Positions 1-8,390 of a stretch of 34,957 nucleotides of DNA are shown here, one piece after another (position 1 is the stretch's first letter; every line of letters begins with the position of its first letter). The DNA is from Methanobacteriota archaeon (lineage in GTDB: Archaea; Thermoplasmatota; Poseidoniia; Poseidoniales; Poseidoniaceae): assembly GCA_002722615.1 (NCBI GenBank), contig PBMQ01000037.1:1-34957 (forward strand). Direction: 5' to 3'. Position numbers and translations under genes: made by a program. The notes under the pieces are model-generated. The model saw only the letters and a list, made by a program, of their open reading frames with translations. It was not told the DNA's origin and ran no database searches.

Positions 1-77
1 CGGAAGTCAAGCCCTTCTGCGTCTGTCCCAATACTGTGGTACGAGAGTCCACGGGAACGGCAGTCACTGTGCCCCTC
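1..77 (+). rRNA. rrf: 5S ribosomal RNA, 3' part (5' end outside the window)
   Basis: The first bases (CGGAAGTCAAGCCC, then CTGCGT) match the conserved loop B / helix III segment of archaeal 5S rRNA. They are followed by AATACTG, a GTGG/CCAC helix V enclosing a purine-rich loop, and CGGGAA, in the order and spacing of the family. About 19 nt follow the GGGAA element, as in haloarchaeal 5S, which puts the 3' end near position 76-78. The 5' third of the molecule lies outside the window, so the closing helix I cannot be checked. No 16S or 23S sequence is visible on this side. Confidence 0.85.
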
Positions 78-116
78 TTCTTTCCTCTTGGTTTTCCCCG
101 ATCTTCTTTTCCTTAC
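78..116 (+). terminator. Pyrimidine-rich terminator region after 5S rRNA
   Basis: Immediately after the predicted 5S end there are several T-rich tracts (TTCTTTCCTCTT, GGTTTTCCCC, TCTTCTTTTCC). Archaeal RNA polymerase terminates at oligo-T tracts without needing a hairpin. The placement after a stable RNA gene and before aif6 fits a terminator, but no single tract is decisive. Confidence 0.45.
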
Positions 117-166
117 ACCTAAAATTTCTAAACTACGTATGGATAGACGTAACTAAGGTGAAGGTC

Positions 167-829
167 ATGCCAATCGATACTCTAGACATCTTGGGTTCCG
201 ATCAAATCGGAATTCATCTTGCTTCAGTTGGTAAAGTCCTCTTCCATCCCCGAGAACTTCCTGATGTTGTCATGGAACAACTTGAAACCACACTGCAACT
301 GGAAATGGCTCCCATTTCCATTGGCGGATCAAACTTAATTGGTGCACTGTTAGCGGGAAATTCAAATGGACTCGCTGTAGCAGACATTGCATCCGATACC
401 GACATTGATGAATTGACCGCCTTTGGTGACGTTGTCGTCATGGAAGGTGGTGTCAACACCGCTGGTAACCTTCTCTTGGCTAATGAACAAGGATGCGTTG
501 CATCACCTAGCATCCCTCAAGATGGATTGGAGATTTTAGCAGATGTACTCGGTGTCGACATTATCGCAACCACCATCGGAGGGCAAGATGTTGTTGGAAG
601 TCTTGGTGTTGTTAACGATCAGGGGGTTTTGCTTCACCCAGATGTTGCTAGTGATGAAGTCTTGCTCATTGAAGAAATTCTTGGAGTCCCCCCAATGGTT
701 GGAACTGTATCATTTGGTTCTCCATATGTTGGTGCCGGTATTTGTGCATCGAATGAGGGTGCAGTTGCAGGTAGTGAAACGACTGGACCAGAATTAAATC
801 GAATTGAAGATGCTCTTGGCATCATCTGA
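167..829 (+). CDS. eif6: Translation initiation factor aIF6 (ribosome anti-association factor)
   Basis: Archaeal/eukaryotic IF6 binds the large ribosomal subunit and keeps it from joining the small subunit too early. The 220-residue product has the family length and its internal pseudo-repeats. Typical segments are visible: GALLAGNSNGLAV, GNLLLANEQGCV, GTVSFGSPYVGAGI, and the C-terminal TTGPELNRIEDAL. I start at ATG 167 rather than the in-frame GTG at 158, because a GGTGA Shine-Dalgarno sequence (157-161) sits 5 nt upstream of the ATG and overlaps the GTG. The gene follows the 5S rRNA gene, a fitting position for a ribosome factor. purC follows after 46 bp that contain a 7-bp dyad. Confidence 0.95.
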   Translation: MPIDTLDILGSDQIGIHLASVGKVLFHPRELPDVVMEQLETTLQLEMAPISIGGSNLIGALLAGNSNGLAVADIASDTDIDELTAFGDVVVMEGGVNTAGNLLLANEQGCVASPSIPQDGLEILADVLGVDIIATTIGGQDVVGSLGVVNDQGVLLHPDVASDEVLLIEEILGVPPMVGTVSFGSPYVGAGICASNEGAVAGSETTGPELNRIEDALGII

Positions 830-832
830 TTG

Positions 833-850
833 TTGAACACGAATGTTCAA
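833..850. repeat. Perfect 7-bp inverted repeat between aif6 and purC
   Basis: TTGAACA and TGTTCAA flank a 4-nt CGAA centre. The dyad begins 3 bp after the aif6 stop and ends 25 bp before the purC start. It could be an operator for purC, where the TATA box would lie, or a stem-loop at the aif6 mRNA end. The sequence alone does not decide between these. Confidence 0.4.
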
Positions 851-875
851 GAGCCTCTCTTCATGATTTTACTCC

Positions 876-1781
876 ATGGGAGAAATGCTCTATCAAGGAA
901 AGGTTAAGCAAGTTTGGTCAACAGATGACCCAGATGTACTCGAATTTCGTTTTACTAACCAAATTTCAGTATTTGATCAAATCATTCCTTCGTTGATTCC
1001 TCGGAAAGGTGAATCACTCAACCGAACCACGGCACACTGGTTCAAACTCGTCGAAGAGGAAGGAGTGTGTGGTACGCATCTTGTTGAAGTCAATTCAGCT
1101 GACCGATGTCTTGTTCGTAAGGTCGAGGTAATCAAAGAACCTGGAGCAATTCCCCGAGACATGGAATGGGTATTTGTCCCATTGGAATTCATTTGTCGAC
1201 ATTATCTCTCCGGGTCTGCATGGCGACGTTTTCAACGAGGTGAACTCACTCCTGAACAACTTGGTGTTTCTGCAGATTGTGAATACGGTGCTAAATTGGA
1301 GAAACCATTCGTTGAAGTTACGACGAAATTCGAAGCATATGATCGAAACATTGACCGCAATGAAGCATTAGAAATCTCAAACATCACTGATGAAGAATAC
1401 GATTCAATTGTAACGGCAGTTCTGAAAATCGATGAAATCATTGAACGTGAGGCAGCAAAGAATGGTCTTATCCATGTTGATGGAAAGAAAGAATTCGCCC
1501 TCGGCCCTGGAAGAAAAGTCGTTCTTGTCGACACCTTTGGTACACTTGATGAAGACCGGTGGTGGGATGCTGAAGCATATGCGAACGGTGAATGCATTGA
1601 ACTCTCAAAGGAATTCGTTCGAACCCATTACATCAATACGGGTCATCAAGCAGAATTGAAAGCTGCACGTGATGCTGGGACAACGGATCCTCCGATTCCT
1701 GCTCTTCCACAATCCGTTATTGACGAAACTGCAGCTCTCTATGGCTCTATGTATGAGAGGCTCACTTCTGAGACATTCTAA
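876..1781 (+). CDS. purC: SAICAR synthase (phosphoribosylaminoimidazole-succinocarboxamide synthase)
   Basis: PurC joins aspartate to CAIR using ATP in de novo purine synthesis. The N-terminus has the nucleotide-binding hairpin signature (LYQGKVKQVW, then DPDVLEFRFTNQISVFDQ). It is followed by IPRKGESLNRTTAHWF, the CLVRKVEVI strand and the PLEFICRHYLSGSAWRRF segment that lines the CAIR site. GRKVVLVDTFGTLDEDRWW near residue 210 is the conserved DEx region. At 301 residues it is closer to the long fungal ADE1-like form than to the roughly 240-residue bacterial form. No other purine genes are adjacent. No clear Shine-Dalgarno precedes ATG 876, so the mRNA may be leaderless. ATG 885 is an alternative start. 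Confidence 0.93.
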   Translation: MGEMLYQGKVKQVWSTDDPDVLEFRFTNQISVFDQIIPSLIPRKGESLNRTTAHWFKLVEEEGVCGTHLVEVNSADRCLVRKVEVIKEPGAIPRDMEWVFVPLEFICRHYLSGSAWRRFQRGELTPEQLGVSADCEYGAKLEKPFVEVTTKFEAYDRNIDRNEALEISNITDEEYDSIVTAVLKIDEIIEREAAKNGLIHVDGKKEFALGPGRKVVLVDTFGTLDEDRWWDAEAYANGECIELSKEFVRTHYINTGHQAELKAARDAGTTDPPIPALPQSVIDETAALYGSMYERLTSETF

Positions 1782-1783
1782 TG

Positions 1784-2452
1784 TCAAGCATGCATACGAT
1801 GTATAAGCCCTGCACCATTGCGTTCAGCAGCCAAGAGTAAGGCGCTCAAATGCCGTACAGCATCGCGAACACCTCCGTCAAGAGGCTCATCCTTTGCAAC
1901 AGACCATCCACCGCCTAGCAATGTCGAACGTAGTGTCTTAACTTCATCAGCAGTAAGAAATCCCATGATGTTCAATCCAGCCTTTCCACGCATGTATCGT
2001 TGATCGCCTACAGCGTCTGAATCACACCTCGTAAGTAGATAATCGAGATGTATGGTTAGATCTTTATACAGATCATTAGTTTGAGAACTAACATTTCGCA
2101 CATTCTCCCTAACGTACTGAACTGCTGAACCCGAAGGATGGGGGAATCGACCAAATCGTTCCCTGTTCTTATCCTCTCCCAACATGATTGGTAAACCATC
2201 GCGATCAAGCATTCTTGTTAATGTAAACAAAATTGTGGGGTCATCCCATTGAATCCCATCTCTTTCTCCATAGTCCTCGAGACCTTGGGTTCGAAAACGC
2301 TCCTGAATACGTGGGTGTTCGCATACATCATTCCATAGTTTGTGTGAATTGTCCTTCCAGTGGTTCAATGCATCAAACACATCCAAGACCAACTCTGAAT
2401 GGCATCCATCCAATGTGTAGAATGCAGTTGTACTCTGATGTGAGTTCTTCAT
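1784..2452 (-). CDS. Hypothetical protein, downstream partner of the giant surface protein
   Basis: I do not recognise this family. The product is about 222 residues, soluble, without a signal peptide or membrane segments, and rich in His, Arg, Asp and Leu. It has a central stretch with WDDPTILFTLTRMLDRDG and a C-terminal helical stretch (RDAVRHLSALLLAAERNG). I chose ATG 2452, which leaves 40 nt after the stop of the upstream surface-protein gene. The reading frame stays open further upstream to an ATG at 2551 that would overlap that gene by 59 nt. The two genes are probably co-transcribed. Its stop lies only 2 bp from the convergent purC stop. The long open frame and its fit with the neighbours support it as real. 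Confidence 0.6.
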   Translation of the reverse strand: MKNSHQSTTAFYTLDGCHSELVLDVFDALNHWKDNSHKLWNDVCEHPRIQERFRTQGLEDYGERDGIQWDDPTILFTLTRMLDRDGLPIMLGEDKNRERFGRFPHPSGSAVQYVRENVRNVSSQTNDLYKDLTIHLDYLLTRCDSDAVGDQRYMRGKAGLNIMGFLTADEVKTLRSTLLGGGWSVAKDEPLDGGVRDAVRHLSALLLAAERNGAGLIHRMHA

Positions 2453-2492
2453 AGAACTGCCGAAAGCATCTACTCTATTGAGGTATGTGATG

Positions 2493-5400
2493 TCACTGGA
2501 AGAACTTCGACATTCGTTCTTCAATACTTGACTGTTCTTGGTCTTCTTCATCAGGATTCAATTCTTTTCGTATTGAATCTAATCGCCCTGATGCAGTCTC
2601 ATCCTCCTCAAGTGGAATCTCTTCAATCATTGCCTCTTGCAATGGTATGTCCTCTACAACTTCCTGTTCGAAAGAAATGTTATCGTTTTCTTCTTCTTGT
2701 TGAATTGGCTCTTTTTGTTTTGGTTGTGGTTTAGAATTCTTTGCAGGCTTCTTGTTTTGTTCTTTCATCATGTCGCGGACAATTTCATTATCCTTCCTCT
2801 TAACCATAAAGAGGTACATGCCAACGAGTAGAAGTGTTACTGACCCACCCCACACAAGGTTTGTCGAACTAATTACTGAAGCAGCCTCAGCCTCGTAAAT
2901 GATTGAATTTGAATTATCGCTCTCATCATCATCAACATCGAATGGGCTGTTGCATCCGATTGTAGCTTTGAGTTGTTCCTTGTCTTGAAGCCCATTGGCA
3001 TCGATTCGGACATTCGGGGAGAATTGATTCCCGGCAAAATCGATCAGGACTTCAGCTTTGTAATCGCTTTCCAAACTTTCCACAACAAGCACACATACTG
3101 CCTCTTCGAGAACTGCGTAGTTGGTTCTGGATAATGCCACATTAATATCGCCTTTAGCGGAGATACTACTAATCCCTATGTTCCATCCTGATTCTCGAGA
3201 TGTCAATTCTTTGCTGATTGTTGAAATGGTGTTCCCATATTCATCATATCCGGTCACGTGAAGAGTGAAACTGCCGGGTGATGGATCCCAATTTTCTACG
3301 CTTAAATTCGCAAACATCGTTTGATTAAGTGGAATGGCAAAAGACGAGGATTGTAGAGGAATAGTATCTCCACGGCTGGTTGTAACTACAAACGAAAGCC
3401 TCGTGTTTGCTAAAGAGTCACCTTGGACATCACACGTTATGAAATCACCTGATATGGCTGTTTTTCCTAGGTCATTAAACGCCTCGTTGATGAACGAACA
3501 TGATGCACTCATCTGTGGAGAATCTTTACCGATGAGTACCAATTGAATCTGGTCTTGACCATCGGTAAGATTCATGTGTTGAATTCCAGATGGAATTATG
3601 AATGAATACGATGATCCAGATTGGATTCCATTTGTTTCTTCGATGGAGGATGTTCCTTCATTAGTGACATCAACGGATAACTGCATACCGCTTCGAGACC
3701 AAAGAACAGGCGTCGAATTAAACGACAAGTTCGAAGAATGAACAGTGAACTCTTTCATCTCTTGGCCCAATTCAGAATGAGTGATTTGAAGGTTGATTGC
3801 AAAGGATTCCTTGTTCCAATCCTGTGGAGGAATGAGATTAATCGGCAATCCTTGTACTTCACCAGGAGTTAGCATCATTGGAGAGTCAAGATTTGCCACC
3901 CACCCCTGTGGTAAATTCAGAACTTCAATATCAATTTCTGGTACGTCATTTCCAGTGTTCTCAATCCAAGCAAGAGGGTATCCTCCAACGGATGATACAT
4001 ACCAATCAATCGTTGCTTCAAGGTTGTAATTTGATGCTCCGATGACTCGTACAGGTACTTCAAAGACTTCCATTCCTTTTCCAGTTGCATCCGAAACTCG
4101 AATTTGCAATAGGTTGACATCGCCTTCTCTTGCATTGTCTGGTGCGTCAACAAAGATGTCAATCGAAGCCATCTGGCCAGGTTCCATAAGAGTGCCTTCA
4201 GGAAGTGATATGTTCCATCCTTGGCCAAACTTTGTCATGAATGGAACAGATGGACTATTCCCTTTTTGTTCAAGCTCAACTTGAATATAATCTCCTCCAG
4301 GCATAATCTCAAGATTACTGTTCGCAAGGTTGAATCCCCATTCTGCATATTCTTGGACAATCAGATCGATCTCAAATTCTCCTAATTCATATCCTCCTGA
4401 CACGATAGTGTAGGTAATCGTAGCCTCTGCGTCTTTCCAAGCGTAGGGTATTGATTGAACCACACTTAGGGTTGTGGAACCGTTAACACTGAGGGTTGAG
4501 GAACTGATTGGATTATGAATTTGCCAAATCGACGTATCATTGTCTGATGAAGTAACGGAGAGTGTCGGAATCAGTTGAACTTCGTCAAGATAATTACCGG
4601 TGTTTGTTATGTTGTATTCTAGGAGGTGTTCCGACCGAGGATCAACGGATTGTTGATCTCCTCCTAACGGTACGATAATCCATTCATGTCGTTGTTCAGC
4701 CTCGACGAGAAGTGTTGTGGTCGCAACAACTGACTTGTTAATGATCGATGCCCATTCGAATTCAATTGTGAAGGGTTGTGCTGCTGGAAGTGTTTCACTC
4801 AGCATTATGTCAAGTGGCATTATCGTCGTAGCAAGTGGACCCAATGTGCGTTGAGGGTTGTAGTACGTAAACACAACATCTTGAATTGATATTTCATCGC
4901 TCGGAATAACCCGCGCCTCAAACATATACGTGTCTTCTCCGTTTCCTGGATTTTCCAATTGAATGAGGATTTGATGCGTTGTACTCACATTGAATCCTGC
5001 AGGTTCCATAGATGGTTGCGGATTGATGACAGACAAACTTGCTCTGTGAATTTGGAGGACATGGACACTCATGTCAAAATCATGATGTGCAAGGGAAGTT
5101 GCCTCTTGTGTGATGAAACTAAGACGCTGCGGCGGTGCGTCTGGTGGTATGTACACTTCGAGTGCTACGGTATGAGCGGAATTAGAGGGACCTGTAGCGG
5201 AAAGAACCCCATTCTGTATTGTTCCGCCGCTTGTCGCATTCCATTGCCAGTTTGGTAGTGCGATGTTAGCTTGATTTAGATCCCAACTGAGTGTCCCAGA
5301 TTGCGGTAAAATCATCTTAATTTCAAATTCATGATTTGTTGCGGGTTCAGTGCGTATGTGTGTAGGCGTTGTGTGGGCTCCAACAGCAGAGAAATTAGCA

Positions 5401-8123
5401 TCGAGTGAACGACAAAGTGTGTCTTCTCCACTACCGATGCAGGTCGTTAGCGTAGTTGAAGTGACACTTCCTAATGATTTTGAACTCGGAACGTCAAGGC
5501 GGATGGTCAATTCTTTGATTTCTCCTGGGAGGAGTGTAATAGAGTATACGTTGCTTGAACCATCGTACAAGACTGGAGTTCCTCCCCATGAAGGGTTTGT
5601 CCAATCGATTGAGGTTGTGGTCTCAACTGCATTGCCTAGATTTTCGATGAGAACATATGCCTCTGCGCTGAAGCCTGGGATCCCGTATCCTTCTGATGAG
5701 GTTAGTCCATCAGGGCCAACCAAAGATAATCCACGTGTGCGTAGTGCCTCGATAGGAATCCATGAGGTGGTATGAACGGATGAATCGCTAACGAGTGTTG
5801 CTGTGACTTCGATATATCCGTCTTCGTCACCAAGTGCGTCCGCAGGAAGTGATGCTATGAATGAGAAATCAACAGGTATTGAAGGGACTAGCTCAATGTT
5901 CTGCAGTGCTGTTCCGACTTCTGGTTCGACAACCCAGTCTTCTGGAAGATTGGATGTATCGTATGATATGTTCCAATTTGCAGTGCGTGAACCAATTGCA
6001 GTAATGCTGATATCCACAGAATCGGACGCCCCTGGCTCTATTCTAGAAACTAGTTCTGGGCCCTGAATCAATACCGAATATGGTTCGACAACCGTAAGTG
6101 ATGCGTATTCTATATTGTTGTCTTCTCTAGCCTCGGTTAAATTTTGATTAACATCGAGAATCATCTCAAAGGTATGTGTCCCAAGTGATGCGATGACATC
6201 GACGCTAAAGGTTGCAGGTCCACCTTCCCCAGTGGGTGATAAGGGTTCGAGCTCATCGACACGAATTCTCGTAATTTCTTGACCATCCATGTACAATGCA
6301 CAATCGATACTGTCATCGTTTTCCCATGTTCCTATGTTGGCAAATTGACCGGTTACAGTGAGTGTTTGTCCCGGGTCAGGGGATGCTGGATTGAACGATA
6401 TTCCGTTGTTATCCGGAAGGGGGGCAAGGTCGAGCATACGTTGAGACACGAGCGTATCTCCGTAAAGGATGTCCAGATAGCCATCTCCATCCATGTCTGC
6501 AAATGCTGGTGCAGACCATACCCTGTGGGGCATAGAAAGTGGATCGTCCCATCCCTCCGAGATTTCGTTTGAATAGCCAGTATCACCCTCAAAGCCAAAA
6601 ATTCGCTTTCCGAAAGCGATAACAATCTCTGGATCTCCTTCTCCGTCAATATCCATCCAGGCAGGGGGTGAAACAGCGATTTCATCGTTGTCGTTTCCTG
6701 ATGCGCCACGATTCATCACCTTGCTCCATTCTTCGGTTGGCGGATCGTTGTCAAGATTGTGACATCCAACCATTCCTTCCCGATCGAACGTGACAGATGA
6801 TGCGGAGTACCATGTTGTCCAACACAATCTGTCATCGACACCATCCATGTTCAAGTCAATGGGAAGTGGGGGGGCGTCAGCATACCCGTTAACTGTACGG
6901 AATGAGAAAAGTTCCTCTGTTGAGGTTAGTTCCATCCCAATAAATCGAGCGCCAAGGCCAACTGTTCGACCATTAGCGTCTGTCGGGATAGTTAGAATCA
7001 TTTCTGGGGCGGCGTCGGAATCCAATTGAGCAACAACTGGGCTCGGTAGGCGAAGACGAGGAGCATCAGAATCAGTATCGGTACCGGATAATGAAACTCT
7101 GCCCCAATCATTTGAACCAGTGCTCCCATCAAGTCTCCAAACCCACATGTTGCCTGAATTTTCGTCGATTGTTGTTGCTACGACGACGGAATTTTGGCCA
7201 TCAAGTTGAGCCCAGGCAGGATCGCTTGGATGTGTACCACGGTCCAACGTAACATCCCAATTTTCTGTTGGACTGTTGGACCCCAATGGGAGGCTGAGTA
7301 TGTGTGGGTCATCGGTTGTTGTATCGACAACGGTCAGAACCAATTCGGGTGTTCCATCGAGTTCTAAATCGGCAAGAAGAGGTTGTGTCACGGACAGATG
7401 GTTGCTTTGGCGTGTTTGAAAGTGTGGACTTGTAATTCCAATACGATAATCGGTATTGGTCCATGACCACATTAGTTCGTTTGAATGTCCTCCTGTTTGC
7501 CATCCAGACTCGTCACAATAAAGTTCAGGTGACCAGACGTCTACTGTGAGTGAATTATCGGTGTCATAGACAACAACAATCTCAAATCTGCCGTCAAGAT
7601 CTACATCCACAAGAACAGGAGTTGACCGAGCTGCTCTCGTATCGCCTAAATCAACACGCCATGCGGTAGCAGCATCATCTCCTGCGATGAGAGACAATTT
7701 CGTTGATGAGGTGGTGGTGCTGTCGTGTAAAATTACAGCAAATAAACCAGAGGGAGTACATCGCTCCACTGCTCCAGAGCTAACAGTAAGGCTTCCAGAG
7801 AAGTTCCCAATTATGGAGCCGTAAGCATCTGAACCGATGTCATCATCGAGAGCAACCCAGTTGATGACAGGGTCGTCGATACTAAGCATATTTCCCGAAC
7901 TGGAATTGTGGTCTGGCATCGATCCGTTGCGAGAGGCTGATCCTCCGTATTGACCCCATGGTTGTTCTTGATCATTCCAAGGTAGTTGGTTTGACTCAAA
8001 GACTGAATTGTTATCTTTAAACTGAGTGAACTCGATGTGAGTAAACGATACCATCAGCATCAACAAAACGATGATGGATGCAGAGAGACGACGCCCTGCA
8101 ACAGAATGGCTTACGCTACCCAT
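2493..8123 (-). CDS. Giant secreted, C-terminally anchored surface protein with FG-GAP/VCBS propeller and CARDB/Ig-like repeats
   Basis: The 1,876-residue product starts with basic residues and a hydrophobic signal stretch (about residues 14-28). Residues about 165-560 carry repeated FG-GAP/VCBS blades of the type PVLVDVDLDGRFEIVVV, PLLADLELDGTPELVLTVV and APAFADMDGDGYLDILYGD, whose Asp-rich loops normally bind calcium in a seven-bladed propeller. Residues about 580-685 form a CARDB-like domain (TGQFANIGTWENDD, DVNQNLTEAREDNNIEY). About 1,000 residues of beta-rich, Ig-like repeats with recurring 'N.GN..D' turns follow. One membrane helix (about 1755-1774) is followed by KRKD and a 98-residue cytoplasmic tail, first Lys/Pro/Gln-rich and then strongly acidic. 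The layout implies an extracellular adhesin, binding or scaffold protein. The ligand is unknown. A roughly 270-bp divergent region separates it from rpoE. Confidence 0.9.
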   Translation of the reverse strand: MGSVSHSVAGRRLSASIIVLLMLMVSFTHIEFTQFKDNNSVFESNQLPWNDQEQPWGQYGGSASRNGSMPDHNSSSGNMLSIDDPVINWVALDDDIGSDAYGSIIGNFSGSLTVSSGAVERCTPSGLFAVILHDSTTTSSTKLSLIAGDDAATAWRVDLGDTRAARSTPVLVDVDLDGRFEIVVVYDTDNSLTVDVWSPELYCDESGWQTGGHSNELMWSWTNTDYRIGITSPHFQTRQSNHLSVTQPLLADLELDGTPELVLTVVDTTTDDPHILSLPLGSNSPTENWDVTLDRGTHPSDPAWAQLDGQNSVVVATTIDENSGNMWVWRLDGSTGSNDWGRVSLSGTDTDSDAPRLRLPSPVVAQLDSDAAPEMILTIPTDANGRTVGLGARFIGMELTSTEELFSFRTVNGYADAPPLPIDLNMDGVDDRLCWTTWYSASSVTFDREGMVGCHNLDNDPPTEEWSKVMNRGASGNDNDEIAVSPPAWMDIDGEGDPEIVIAFGKRIFGFEGDTGYSNEISEGWDDPLSMPHRVWSAPAFADMDGDGYLDILYGDTLVSQRMLDLAPLPDNNGISFNPASPDPGQTLTVTGQFANIGTWENDDSIDCALYMDGQEITRIRVDELEPLSPTGEGGPATFSVDVIASLGTHTFEMILDVNQNLTEAREDNNIEYASLTVVEPYSVLIQGPELVSRIEPGASDSVDISITAIGSRTANWNISYDTSNLPEDWVVEPEVGTALQNIELVPSIPVDFSFIASLPADALGDEDGYIEVTATLVSDSSVHTTSWIPIEALRTRGLSLVGPDGLTSSEGYGIPGFSAEAYVLIENLGNAVETTTSIDWTNPSWGGTPVLYDGSSNVYSITLLPGEIKELTIRLDVPSSKSLGSVTSTTLTTCIGSGEDTLCRSLDANFSAVGAHTTPTHIRTEPATNHEFEIKMILPQSGTLSWDLNQANIALPNWQWNATSGGTIQNGVLSATGPSNSAHTVALEVYIPPDAPPQRLSFITQEATSLAHHDFDMSVHVLQIHRASLSVINPQPSMEPAGFNVSTTHQILIQLENPGNGEDTYMFEARVIPSDEISIQDVVFTYYNPQRTLGPLATTIMPLDIMLSETLPAAQPFTIEFEWASIINKSVVATTTLLVEAEQRHEWIIVPLGGDQQSVDPRSEHLLEYNITNTGNYLDEVQLIPTLSVTSSDNDTSIWQIHNPISSSTLSVNGSTTLSVVQSIPYAWKDAEATITYTIVSGGYELGEFEIDLIVQEYAEWGFNLANSNLEIMPGGDYIQVELEQKGNSPSVPFMTKFGQGWNISLPEGTLMEPGQMASIDIFVDAPDNAREGDVNLLQIRVSDATGKGMEVFEVPVRVIGASNYNLEATIDWYVSSVGGYPLAWIENTGNDVPEIDIEVLNLPQGWVANLDSPMMLTPGEVQGLPINLIPPQDWNKESFAINLQITHSELGQEMKEFTVHSSNLSFNSTPVLWSRSGMQLSVDVTNEGTSSIEETNGIQSGSSYSFIIPSGIQHMNLTDGQDQIQLVLIGKDSPQMSASCSFINEAFNDLGKTAISGDFITCDVQGDSLANTRLSFVVTTSRGDTIPLQSSSFAIPLNQTMFANLSVENWDPSPGSFTLHVTGYDEYGNTISTISKELTSRESGWNIGISSISAKGDINVALSRTNYAVLEEAVCVLVVESLESDYKAEVLIDFAGNQFSPNVRIDANGLQDKEQLKATIGCNSPFDVDDDESDNSNSIIYEAEAASVISSTNLVWGGSVTLLLVGMYLFMVKRKDNEIVRDMMKEQNKKPAKNSKPQPKQKEPIQQEEENDNISFEQEVVEDIPLQEAMIEEIPLEEDETASGRLDSIRKELNPDEEDQEQSSIEERMSKFFQ

Positions 8124-8214
8124 TGTTTCTATTGCACCGTGAGGGGTTGTTATTGTTTTGCTCTAGAAGCATCACTACACCTTCTTTTTTGCATCAAATT
8201 CTACCCTTCACTCG

Positions 8215-8246
8215 TGTATTCTTCAAAGCGCAGTCGCTTGAATACA
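8215..8246. promoter_or_regulatory. Imperfect dyad just upstream of the rpoE operon TATA box
   Basis: TGTATTC (8215-8221) pairs with GAATACA (8240-8246), and AAGCG (8226-8230) pairs with CGCTT (8235-8239). This gives 12 base pairs around a CAGT centre, with a 4-nt bulge (TTCA) on one side. It lies 8 bp upstream of the predicted TATA box, so a regulator or an upstream terminator hairpin are both possible. Confidence 0.35.
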
Positions 8247-8254
8247 TCCGTGGG

Positions 8255-8263
8255 CTTCATATA
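8255..8263 (+). promoter_or_regulatory. Candidate TATA box of the rpoE-spt4-rps24e-rps27ae operon
   Basis: TTCATATAG at this position is the best TATA-like element in the divergent spacer. Transcription starting about 25 nt downstream would give a leader of roughly 100 nt before rpoE. That is long for an archaeal mRNA and agrees with the foldable sequence seen there. Confidence 0.45.
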
Positions 8264-8265
8264 GG

Positions 8266-8357
8266 GGCCGACAGTGGGCGAAATGACTTCGGTCGACTTC
8301 TCTCCCGAGGCGCAAGCCGGTGAAGGACGGAAAGGTGTTACCTCTTCCCCCTTCATC
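8266..8357 (+). promoter_or_regulatory. GC-rich structured 5' leader (or small RNA) upstream of rpoE
   Basis: Three hairpins can be drawn in order. GGCCGA (8266-8271) pairs with TCGGTC (8289-8294). GGC-GCAA-GCC (8309-8318) is a GNRA-capped stem. The longest runs from 8319 to 8357: GGTGAAGG with CCTTCATC, GGAA with TTCC, and AGGT with ACCT around a GTT loop, 16 pairs with only small bulges. The stretch is more GC-rich than the flanking DNA, as structured RNA often is in AT-rich genomes. It could be a protein-responsive leader for this RNA polymerase and ribosomal operon. I match it to no known RNA family. Confidence 0.4.
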
Positions 8358-8390
8358 AACCGATGAGAGAAGCCAAAGGAGAGGAACAAG

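Noticed and set aside
8185-8196. 12-mer TTTTTTGCATCA found both near 8190 and in dinB at 32315
   Set aside because: Repeated 12-mers are expected many times by chance in 35 kb, and one copy is explained by coding sequence.
8307-8330. Similarity of GGTGAAGGACG in the rpoE leader to a conserved 23S rRNA segment (GATGAAGGACG)
   Set aside because: Only about 10 bases match and the flanks do not follow 23S rRNA; treated as chance, although an rRNA mimic for a binding protein cannot be fully excluded.
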